A DNA stretch of 64,000 nt, taken from the NCBI GenBank assembly GCA_001600615.1, contig BCKK01000001.1, forward strand, positions 3,229,826 to 3,293,825, in the 5' to 3' direction. The translations under genes and the position numbers were made by a program. Shown in pieces: positions 51,362 to 61,400 of the stretch. Position 1 is the first letter of the stretch; each line of letters begins with the position of its first letter. Source of the stretch: Dioszegia crocea (taxonomy: Eukaryota; Basidiomycota; Tremellomycetes; Tremellales; Bulleribasidiaceae). The notes under the pieces were generated by a model. It saw nothing but the letters and a program-made list of their open reading frames with translations, ran no database searches and was not told the DNA's origin.

Positions 51362-52860
51362 TCACTCAGCCACCACCATCGTGTCGCAACACCGTCCTGG
51401 AACGTGCTTATAACTTGTCTTCCCTGGATCAGAGTGCTCTTCGATATCCCCAAAGCCCTGGCAAGCTGCCCTGTCACTAACAATCCACCCACAAGCCTGG
51501 CAGGGCGGACAGGCTGCCCACGGTTGCCAGTCAAGAGAAGCTCCCCCGCGCCCCAATCCACCCTTCTTCCAAGCCCTGTTGATATGATCGCGCAAGCCCT
51601 TGCATGTAGCCCTTTCGCCAAGTGCACAGATGTCCTGCCCACTGCATGGCAGAAGCGACAATGCGCAAATAGCTGGCGTCGGCCTGTGGTGATTGGAGCT
51701 AGCAAAGATCTCCAAGTCGAGGATCTTGGAGTCCGAGGTCCATCCTTCAGCTCCATCTGATGATGATGTGAAGTTTATGGCCGTCCTAAACACGGCAGTC
51801 TCGATCATGTCGGCAATGACCGGGAGAGTCTGCAGACGAACGTGACGATCAACCACCCAGCGGGTTCGATGATCGAGCGACACGGGTACATTCTGAGTGG
51901 ATTGATCGCTCATGCCGATGTGCATTGTGGACACGCCAAGGGGTCGAATTCCCGGGTGAGGGACAGATGTCGTGTGCCCGAAACTTGCGGGGAATGACAG
52001 TGGCCCGAAGTTGATTCGCTGGCAAAAGTGCACGAGGCTTTTACCTAGTACGTCGACGAGGGCAGTTTGGCTCACTGACATCGATATGTACCCCGAGCCG
52101 CGGAAAACACCGGTCTCATTTTGCGCCGCACTGACCGTAAGGATTGTTGTCCATATTTTGTCCAGGGAGCCGAAAATGGCGCAAAGCGTAGCGGTGTGGC
52201 AATTGGAGAAGGGCGTCGCACCTTTGCTGATCGTGCAAAAGCTCGATTGCAGCTCGCGTAGCTCCATCAAACATTGCACCACGGCTTTGTGACACATGTC
52301 TGAGAACCCGACGGCGGGCAGATGGCCCCGTTGGGATAAGATTTGGGTGTACGTGGGGTCGATGCCTTTCTGGGAGTACTCGAGGTGGAGGAAGTGGACG
52401 TGTGAGAGGAGTTTACGCTTGCTGTCGATTTGACGATGGGCAGAGGGCCGATTGTGGTTAAGGACCAGTCCGACGAATCGATCGGTAATGACTCGTCGGT
52501 AGAGCGGACGAGAGGCGAGCTGATTAAAGGCCTATGTCATATCAACTGTGCTTCTATACAGCCCAAGGACATTTGCAGAAGCGAAGGAAGGAAGCGATAG
52601 AGAACGCCCTGGCCTGGATATCGAAGACTCACTATGCTCGTCCTCATCAATACCGCAAGTTCAGGCGCCCTGATGTCCCTCCTAGTCGTTGCCCCAGGCG
52701 CTCCATCCTCGGGGAGCGATGCCAACATCTCTTCCGACTCTCCTATCGCCTCGCTCTTCGTCCATCCCGATAGAGGTTTGGGCAACGATGGTGCCAGAAA
52801 GGCAAGGATGCGGCTCCAGACGGGCAGAAGCCGGTCGAAGGCGGTTGGTGTGGTGCTCAT
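51362..52860 (-). CDS. F-box-like protein of unknown function
   Basis: Two exons, 52860-52633 and 52531-51362, joined in phase across a 101-nt intron, give 465 aa. The N-terminus MSTTPTAFDRLLPVWSRILA with FLAPSLPKP and, after an acidic linker, APELAVLMRTSI followed by AFNQLASRPLYRRVITDRFV has the shape of a degenerate F-box: a helix ending in W/ILxFL, then a hydrophobic helix and a FxxxAxxxLYRxV segment, as in many basidiomycete orphan F-box proteins. The remaining ~380 residues have no recognised repeats; they contain several His/Cys-rich parts but no clear zinc finger (CPPCQACGW near 51490 is the densest). I do not know the substrate. Confidence in the gene is good, in the F-box call moderate. 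Confidence 0.6.
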
Positions 52861-53848
52861 TGGTGGCCTAAGAGTATCAGCATTGCTTCGTACGTGGGGG
52901 AATGTATCATACCTTGGATCCTCGAGAATGAGTGATGGAAGAGGGAAGAGGGGTTGTTGATCGTTGTTTGGGCATCGTTATTCCGCTCATCCCGGATTTA
53001 GCGTAATGAGGGTCCGCACACAGGCGTGTGTGGCACATTCGACCAGCCACATCTGTGGTGCAGTACAAAGCCTACATGAGCATTACTCGACTAGGAGAGC
53101 ACACAGCGCAGTACGATTATGTTCAGTACGGCGTGGGAGCTTCAGCAATAAATGGCAAGTCGGCTCTTCTGGTCTCTCGGATGAATTCTTGTCGGAGAGC
53201 AAGACCTTCGGTGCCTAGTGCCGTCGGCAATGTCGGAGTACGGATATCACTCATATGTATGAGCCATCATGCTGAAGATGGATGGCGGCGCGCCCTTCGC
53301 TCATGGGCCGGTCAGGCTGAGAGTGACACTCTGCCGATTCACACCTATCAGATCCCGACTCCTTCAGAACGAGTGATCTAGGATCGTGTCCTGTGGCGTC
53401 CAGGGTATGGTCGCCAAGGTGCCGCCAACATTGATCTGGTTCCTCGTTGGTGGAGGGTCGGAGTACAGATCGTCGCTGTGGTAGGTGTATTTGGCGACGC
53501 GACGAAAAGAGTGAGCATGGCCATCTCTTGGACGGGCCCAGCTCGAAAAGCGCGATTTCGTCAATATTGATTCCCAGTAGCTGAGAGTTTGGAGCAACTC
53601 GTGCGGTGTTCAGATGGTCTGAATACAATACGGGATACCTCTAGAGATATACAAGTCAAGGTAAGCGGTCAATTCGGTGTGAGCTGGTTGGCTGTAGATC
53701 AATAGATTAGGGGAAGCCACGTGGCTCAGCCATCTGCTGGGCTTGAAATTCTGAAATTTTGCTATGGGTAGCATACTCTACCTTTATCCACTGGATGTAT
53801 AGACACTTACGCCTACTTAGTCAACTACACCCACGCCGACTATACACC
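52861..53848. other. Long intergenic region between F-box-like gene and TRM2
   Basis: About 990 bp. Open frames at 53028-53381 (+) and 53251-53628 (-) overlap each other and show no family motifs. Likely promoter sequence for both divergent genes. No repeats or RNA structure recognised. Confidence 0.4.
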
Positions 53849-56074
53849 ATGTCCAGCCCAACTGCTCTGCCTTCCCCACCTCATAAAAGGGTCAAAGCGG
53901 ATCACGACCTGCCCTCCGCCGGCTCATTGACCGAGATCAATGAAGCGCCTGTCAACGCCATGCTGCCCCCATCTACCAGCGCCGCTGGACCTTCCAGGGC
54001 ACAGCAGAAGAAATCCAAACTTGCAAATGGCCGGAAACGGAAGCCTCAGCGAGATTTGCCTGATCCTTACTCAGCTGGAGAGGTTCTCTGGCATGATGTC
54101 CAGGATTTCCTGGGTAGGGCGTATGTCGAGGAGGTGCTAGCGAAGAAAGATGGCGGCGAGTGGGCTGCTCCGGAGAGCTTACCTACGTATGAGAGTGTCG
54201 AGTTGAGAGTCGGGGCATTTACCGTGTCGGGAGAGTCGCTCTCGTTATATGAGCCTGAAGGGTCCGAGAGGAAGAAATGGGCCGTCGTTGCGCCATTCGC
54301 TCACCCCGGTGATCTTATCCGCGCCAAGATCATCAAGCACGATCGTCTACACTCGAAGGCGGACCTGTTGGAGATTCTGGAATACAGCGAAGCGTATAGG
54401 GGCGGAGAAGGGGATAGGCGGAAGAATCCCGAAGCTGGTTGTCGGTACTTTGGAGAATGGTACGTTGTCACTGCGGAGCCCACAGTGCGTGCTCTCATCT
54501 ATGTAATGTACTGATGACCATAGTGGAGGCTGCCAACTTCAACCTATCCCATATCCCCTCCAACTCGCTCACAAGAAACACACCGTCGAACTCGCCTATC
54601 AGCGCTTCTCCGCTCTTCCATCAAACCTCGTCCCTGGGATAGGAGAGACAATTGGGAGTCCTAAGCAATGGGGCTATCGTACGAAATTGACACCTCACTT
54701 TGACGCTATGCCCAAACGGATGCAAGGAGAGTTCAGGCGGCGGGCCGAGGCAGAAGCGGTAGCGAAGAAGGTCGGTGGGCGCACGGAAATAGTGGAAGTA
54801 GTGGAAGAGAAGGTCAAAGAGGACGAGGAGGAAGGGATGAATGTTGATGCTGAGGAAGTGCCTGGAAATTGCGCAACTCAACTCAAGCCCGGTACTTTGC
54901 TTGACGCAGATGGGAAACCGTGGGATGTTCGGATTGGATTTGAGCGGAAGGGTCGACCAGGAGTGATGGATATTGAAGTGAGCTTTCTTCTTACCCTTAT
55001 TGGAGTATTCTCTGACGGATCAGGAATGTCCCATCGCTACACCTGTCCTCAATGCCAAATTCACGCCCGAGCGTGCCCGAATTCAAAACACAATCCATAC
55101 TTTCACCCGAGGCGCTACACTCCTCCTACGCGATTCTCTACCCCTGCCCTCCCCTCTCCCTTCCTCCACCTCACCCTTCGACACCTCCTCACTTATTCTG
55201 CCCGCGGAGCAACATGTGGCGATCACCAACCACAAAGAAATGGTATACGAGCGCGTCGGTCCCTGGCTATTCGAATTCAGTGCCGGTAGTTTCTTCCAGA
55301 ATAACAATTCGATATTGGAACCTCTGGTCGAATATGTTCGTGAGGCCATTTTCCCTGCTGTCACTTCGGCAACAGTACCCACGTATCTTGTGGATACATA
55401 CTGCGGTTCTGGACTCTTTGGTATTACGCTCTCGCCCTTCTTCACCCGCATTGCCGGGGTTGAAATCTCGGAGCAAAGTATTACGGCTGCCAAGCGCAAT
55501 GCGGAGATCAATGGGTTGTCGGAGGATAAGGCGCAGTGGATTGTGGGCAAGGCCGAGGAGATCTTTGGCGGGTTGCCAGCTAGGGGGTTTAAGGGCGATG
55601 CGAGTTGTGTGGTAGTCGATGTGAGTCTTCTGATCCGGGAAGGAGATCATTGATCCGAGGATGCCATGGTCGGGATCTTGTCGCACACTTCGCTGACCTC
55701 TCAGCCCCCACGCAAAGGCTGTGATGCACCCTTCCTCACCCAGCTCCTCGACTTCCAGCCTGCGACAGTCGTATATGTCAGCTGCAACGTCCATACGCAG
55801 GCCAGGGATGTGGGATGGTTCTTAACCGAAGCTGAAAAGCGGGGAGATGTGAAGTACGTCTTGGAGAGTGTGCGAGGATTTGACCTCTTCCCTCAGGTAA
55901 GTTGTCAAGTGGATGATTCTGGATATGATGTATCGCAAGTGGATCCCGGTCTGGGTGGAAGACCGAACTGCTAGAGGACTGCGGGAAATTCCGACTGGAC
56001 AGCTGCAAGAACAAAAGCTGATTGTGCAGACGGCGCATGTTGAATCGGTGGCCGTCTTACGCCGAATCTCTTAG
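53849..56074 (+). CDS. TRM2: tRNA (uracil-5-)-methyltransferase Trm2
   Basis: SAM-dependent enzyme making m5U54 in tRNA. Exons from 53849 (MSSPTALPSPPHKRVKADHD) with introns near 54479-54525, 54978-55023, 55621-55705 and 55897-56028. The TRAM-like region VGAFTVSGESLSLY and FAHPGDLIRAKI is followed by CRYFGECGGCQLQPIPY, the Cys-rich motif typical of the family, which spans an intron. The SAM domain carries LVDTYCGSGLFGITL and AGVEISEQSITAAKRNAEIN; catalytic residues are in DPPRKGC (across an intron) and the nucleophile loop VVYVSCNVHTQARD. The final exon gives TAHVESVAVLRRIS. The frame is open upstream to an ATG at 53759 whose 30 extra residues (MLWVAYSTFIHWMYRHLRLL...) are basic, aromatic and lack acids. 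Confidence 0.92.
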
Positions 56075-56289
56075 CTTGTAACTGGGCCTTTTGGGATCCA
56101 GGTGCGGGATGCATCAGCGGAACTGCCCTTTCTCGATCTTGGCCGTTGATGAAATAAAGCCGGATTCTGACAGACACTCAAATACAATGGACATACAGCA
56201 TACAGTTTACAACCTCTAAAGTCAACGTCTAATAGAAATCCGACAGATCTATACATCTCCGTTTCGCTCACGTCCGCTGTGCTCGACTA

Positions 56290-57185
56290 TCATGCAGGCG
56301 GGAGATCGGGGACAGGTACACCCAGAGCAGGCACGGGCGGAAGTCGTCCGTCCGGCCTCATCATACTCCCGTCGCTGGGCTTGATGAGCGGCTCGTCCGT
56401 GGGAGAGGGTTGAATGATTTCGGAAATCTTCTTGTGTTCGACCGCACCGACGATGGACCCTGACACGAAGAGGATTGCGAAGATTCCGATACAGATCCAC
56501 CACTATTCTGTCAGCTTACGGCTCATTAGCCATGTTCCCGACTACATACCTTCATGTTTTTCCACCACATGCGCTTTCGTACGTCTATCGCTGAACGTCT
56601 GAAGTTTTGGGAGGTTATGGACAGTTGATCTGTCATCTCAGCTCTAGTCCATCAAGGTGTGACCGGGGCACGTGTGAGACGAGACGGAGGCTGTGGCCTG
56701 ACAGAGATTTGGCTTTTGAAAGAGGAGCTTGGGGTACCGACGCGAGCTATCCGACTGACTCACCGGCCCGTTCATTGATGTCAGATAACAGCTCTCCTCT
56801 CCGATCCATCTTCTTCATGTTCTCGACCATGACACCAGTCGTCTCATCCAGGGTCTGCTGGAGTTTCTGAATCCTCACATTTGCGGTGTTCGGCGCAGTA
56901 GCCTGGTTTTGGCCTGGAAGACCCAGTATAGTTCTGGGAGAAATCGGATCTGAGTGAGGTCAGAAGGGTCCCCATCAGATTTGAGGTAGCAGTCAAGGTC
57001 AGAATCACACTCACTGGTCTCGAGTTGCGCGGGCGGCTTTGACCCGGGCAGAGACGAACGGTAGATGGTCGGGTTATCGAGAGGATCATAAGGCTCCGAC
57101 CTGGGGGGAGATTAGCGTCAGTCTCAGCATCGTAAGACAGAGCCACGGGCGGGCAGGCTGAGTGGCGTGAGAAGATGGCTTACAT
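56290..57185 (-). CDS. SNC2: Synaptobrevin/VAMP-type R-SNARE (SNC1/2-like) with long luminal tail
   Basis: Vesicle R-SNARE for fusion with the plasma membrane. The ATG is split by an intron: AT at 57185-57184, G at 57100, and the protein begins MSEPYDPLDNPTIYRSSLPG. The SNARE motif reads RIQKLQQTLDETTGVMVENM KKMDRRGELL, with the zero-layer Arg in KMDRRGEL, then AADQLSITSQNFRRSAIDVR and the Trp-rich linker KRMWWKNMK. One membrane segment follows (WWICIGIFAILFVSGSIVGAV). It should end close to the membrane, as in SNC/VAMP2, but here about 47 more residues follow (EHKKISEIIQPSPTDEPLIK ... PVPDLPPA) before TGA at 56290-56292. Five exons. It faces clathrin heavy chain divergently, both in vesicle traffic. 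Confidence 0.88.
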
Positions 57186-57710
57186 GTTGATGATCAGGTT
57201 GAATGTTTCGAATTCTCAATTAGGACCGAAATGACGAAACCAAACGACTACGTTGCGGACTTGGTACACAGATGCAAACACACTCGAGAGTCAAGCTATG
57301 GTCAGTTCTCAATCGTGTTCGGGTCAGTGTTTTGATAAGCCTCCTTTATACCCCTCCCGCGGAGGGCGATCCATTCTGCCAGCCTGCACGGGGCTCAAGC
57401 CCTCGTCTGATGCCTCGAAGAGCTTCAATTCTGCTTTTTTTTTTGACATCATATTAGTGGATGATACGCAGGGAAGAAATATGTTGGAACCAGGCTGGCG
57501 TAAGGTGATTCTCCCGTCGCATGCGGACGCCAACGGGCGTTGGCCGGTCGATTTCGGAATGCCTGGCAGATGCTATTTCACACTGCCAATCAGCGGGCTC
57601 AATCAGGTTAGGAGGTATGCGGCTTGTGATGTATTCTCGAGATCTATGTCATGATGCTACCTAGTGAGACTTGACACGAGTGGGCCGCGACTTACGCCTA
57701 CGATGGTGAA
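57186..57710. other. Intergenic region upstream of SNC2-like gene
   Basis: Part of a 1.25-kb divergent intergenic region. An open frame at 57253-57654 (+) has no family motifs and includes a run of T near 57428-57438. No supported gene. Confidence 0.35.
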
Positions 57711-57719
57711 GCACCCACC
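57711..57719. repeat. Left 9-bp target-site duplication of the MITE
   Basis: GCACCCACC, directly repeated at 58012-58020, abutting the terminal inverted repeats. Confidence 0.9.
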
Positions 57720-58011
57720 GATAACATATAACTGCACCACACCATAATGATAATTGCACCACACTCCTAAGGAGAGTTACCGCTTTCGGTAATCTGTAGA
57801 GTTCCGGGGGACCACCAAAATCCCAACTTTGAGCGTTCCTCATGCAACTCTATGCATACAAAGTCCCAAATATTAATCGATATTCGGACTCCCAGACACC
57901 TACATGTATAGTGTAGCAATTTTCAAAATAAAATGTTGATGCATGCACAAGTTACTAAGTGAAAAAGTGTGGTGCAGTTATAATTAACGTGTGGTGCAGT
58001 TATATGTTATC
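57720..58011. mobile_element. MITE: non-autonomous DNA transposon with 23-bp perfect TIRs and 9-bp TSD
   Basis: A 292-bp element. The left end at 57720-57742 begins GATAACATATAACTGCACC and the right end 57989-58011 is its exact reverse complement over 23 bp. The 9-bp direct repeat GCACCCACC flanks it at 57711-57719 and 58012-58020. Each end also has a second, inner copy of the TAAxTGCACCACAC motif (57751-57764; inverted at 57968-57983). The interior is clearly more AT-rich than its surroundings and has no coding capacity. The 9-bp target duplication is typical of Mutator-like elements; hAT usually gives 8 bp. Mobilisation must depend on a transposase elsewhere. It sits between the SNC2-like and CHC1 genes, about 420 bp upstream of the CHC1 start. 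Confidence 0.93.
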
Positions 58012-58020
58012 GCACCCACC
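58012..58020. repeat. Right 9-bp target-site duplication of the MITE
   Basis: GCACCCACC, identical to 57711-57719; the two copies mark the insertion site. Confidence 0.9.
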
Positions 58021-58432
58021 CCATCTCCACTGGTGGAACGCTCAAGAAGGATGAAACAGGATGAAACACGCGCACGGGCGTCGGCGATATCCCCGAAATA
58101 ACCCCGCTTTGACCACGTGGAGGCCTGAGCGTAGAGTGAGCGGGGATCGCCGTGTATGGCGGTCAGGCCAGGAACGTCACAGCCGCGTCGATAGCTGTGG
58201 TCCACAAGTCACACTCCAGCATTCCTCCTTCTCTCTCTCCTTCTCCTTCCTTCTCATCCCCCATCTATAGACATACGCAAGAAAGTCCGATTCGGACAGG
58301 ACAGAACCGAACGACTGAATTACGCCCGGCGCCTTTCAGTCTAACCTCGCGAACGACCCTGAGACGAACGCGCTCGAACGTCTCTTTCCGTCTCTTCCAT
58401 TCCAAGGGCTGTCCCCCTGAGATCGCTTCATC
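58021..58432 (+). promoter_or_regulatory. CHC1 promoter/5' leader with pyrimidine tract
   Basis: About 410 bp between the MITE and the CHC1 start. It contains a long C/T-rich run at about 58219-58262 (CTCCTTC/TCTC repeats), a common feature just upstream of highly expressed fungal genes. No TATA box seen. Promoter role is inferred from position. Confidence 0.45.
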
Positions 58433-61400
58433 ATGGCGGACAAGCCTATCACTGTAAGCTAGCCGCGCCCCCATCACCCGCTAAGGCAACGAGCTGACCT
58501 AATAGTTCACCGAGCATGTCCAGGTTAGCTTTACAGTTTGCAGCAGCGGACAAAAGACTAACTTGCTTCTTTAGCTCACTGCGCTTGGAATTCAACCGAG
58601 CTCAATCAGCTTCCAATCCCTTACCCTCGAATCTGATCACTTCATCTGCGTGTGAGTCCGATCTCCCGGACTAGCAATCAGGGCTGACGTGTTCAGCCGA
58701 GAAAATGTAAACGACACAAATCAGGTCGTCATTGTCGACCTGGCTGATGCCAACAATGTGATCAGGCGACCCAGTATGTTCAGCTAAGCATAGGAAATCG
58801 CGTCTTATCAAGCTGACGCTCTCAGTCACCGCCGACTCGGCTATCATGCACCCTAAGGAGAAGATCATTGCCCTGAAGTGTGAGTTCCCGAATGCCATGT
58901 CCGCCAGCAGTGGCTGACGATATAGCTGGAAGACAGTTGCAAGTGTTCAACCTCGCCACCAAACAGAAGGTCGGATCACATTTGATGAATGATGATGTCC
59001 CTTTCTGGACCTGGATCAGCAATACCACCCTGGGTCTAGTGACGGAACGAGATGTACAGCACTGGAATGTCGTCGGCGGAGAAGCTGCCCCACGAAGGGT
59101 AAGTCCTTCCTCTCTCTCGACTAGCCCCGCTCTAAACTGACTATCAGGTATTCGAACGTCACGCCACCCTCGCCGGAAACCAGATCATCAACTACCGCGT
59201 CTCACCAGACGAGAAGTGGCTTGTGGTTGTCGGTATCTCGTCCAACCCGGCCGCTGGTCAGCCTGGACAGACCGGCTTCAAGGTGAAGGGCAGTATGCAG
59301 CTGTACTCTGTCGAGCGAGGAGTCAGTCAGCCGATCGAGGGACACGCAGCGGCATTTGCGACGATAAAGCAGGAAGGCGCAAGTGTGGCGAGCAAGGTGT
59401 TTGCTTTCGCTGTCAGGCAGGCAAACGGTGCCAAGGTGAGTTTACGAGTTATCGACTGGTAGCAGACTCCTGGCTCAGAGCTGACTTTGCCAGCTCCACA
59501 TTGTCGAGATTGGCCACCAACCCCCCAACGCCCCCTTCACCAAGAAAGCCGTCGATGTCTTCTTCCCTCCAGAAGCCGTCAATGATTTCCCCGTCGCCAT
59601 GCAAGTTTCGGCCAAGCACGGTATCATCTACCTCGTGACCAAATTCGGCTTCATCCACCTGTACGAAATCGAGACAGGAACATGTATCTACATGAACCGA
59701 ATCTCGGGAGAGACGATCTTCACCACGGCGGAGTTTGAGGCGCAGAACGGTATTATCGGTGTGAACAGGAAGGGTCAGGTGTTGAGTGTTTCGGTGGATG
59801 AGCAGACCCTCGTGCCCTATGTTCAGCGTGAGTATCACTGGATGAGAACTGGTCGATCAGGGTTGACGCTGATCTTGTAGAATCCCTCAACAACCCCGAA
59901 CTCGCCATCAAGCTTGCCACACGAGCAAGTCTCCCCGGTGCCGACCACATCATTCAAAGCCAATTCCAAGTCTACATGCAGAACCAACAATACAGCGAGG
60001 CTGCGCGGATCGCCGCCAATTCCCCCCGCGGTATTCTTCGGACACCTCAGACCATTGAGATGTTCAAGAAGCTACCCCCTGTCCCCGGGGCCATGTCGCC
60101 TATCCTACAGTACTTTGGCATCCTGCTAGAGAAGGGCGAGTTGAACAAGTATGAAAGTTTGGAATTGGCTAGGCCTGTCATTGCGCAGGGAAAGAAGCCC
60201 CTCTTGGAGAAATGGCTCAAGGAGAACAAGGTGAGCTATGCATCAGACGGTTGCCTTGATCACAGCTGACGAATTAGCTTGAATGCAGCGAGGAGCTTGG
60301 TGACCTCGTCCGAGGTGCCGACATGAACCTCGCTCTTTCTGTCTACCTCCGCGCCAGCGTCCCCAACAAGGTCGTCGCCTGCTTTGCTGAGTTGGGGCAA
60401 TTCGACAAGATTGTCCTCTACTCGAAGAAGGTCGGATACACCCCGGACTACGCTCAACTCCTCCAACATCTAGTCCGTATCAACCCCGATAAGGCCGGAG
60501 AGTTTGCTACTCAGCTAGCGAACGACGAGGCTGGACCTATGGTCGACCTCGAGCGAGTCGTAGACATCTTCATGTCCCAGAACATGATCCAGCAGGCGAC
60601 ATCGTTCTTGCTTGATGCGCTCAAAGACAACAAGCCTGAGCAGGGCGGGCTTCAGACCCGATTGCTGGAGATGAACTTGGTCAATGCGCCGCAAGTCGCC
60701 GATGCTATTCTCGGCAATGAGATGTTCAGCCACTACGATAGGCCAAGGATTGCAAACTTGTGCGAGAAGGCTGGATTGATGCAAAGAGTGAGCTTGCCAT
60801 GACTCACCAGTGCATTAAGCTGACCTGCTAGGCCCTCGAGCATTACGAAGATCTTGACGATATCAAGCGATGCGTCGTACACACCAACCTGTATAACGCC
60901 GAATGGCTCGTCAACTACTTTGGCAAGCTCAGTGTCGAGCAGACCCTCCCCTGTCTCCAGGAGATGCTCAAGAGCAACATCAGGCAGAACTTGGCGGTTG
61001 TCGTTCAGATCGCCACCAAGTACTCGGACTTGCTTGGCCCCGTCAAGCTCATCGAGCTATTTGAGCAATTCAAGTCGTCGGATGGTGAGTTATCGGTAAA
61101 TTCGTCGGGAACGAAACTGACATCTGCAGGTCTGTACTACTACCTCGGCTCGGTGGTCAACCTCAGCGAGGACCCTGAAGTCCACTTCAAATACATTCAG
61201 GCCGCCACTCGTACCGGTCAGATCCGCGAGGTCGAGCGTATGGCCCGGGAGTCCAACCACTACAACCCCGAGAAGGTCAAGAACTTCCTTAAAGAAGCTC
61301 GTCTTTCAGACCAACTCCCCCTCATCATCGTCTGCGACCGATTCGACTTTGTTCACGATCTCGTCCTGTATCTCTACCAGAACGGCCTCACCAACTTTAT

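Noticed and set aside
53028..53628. Overlapping ORFs on both strands as genes
   Set aside because: No conserved motifs, no good splice signals and strong mutual overlap; treated as intergenic.
57253..57654. 133-residue ORF beside the MITE
   Set aside because: No recognised domain, contains a T-run, and lies in a region without gene-like composition; could be a decayed sequence.
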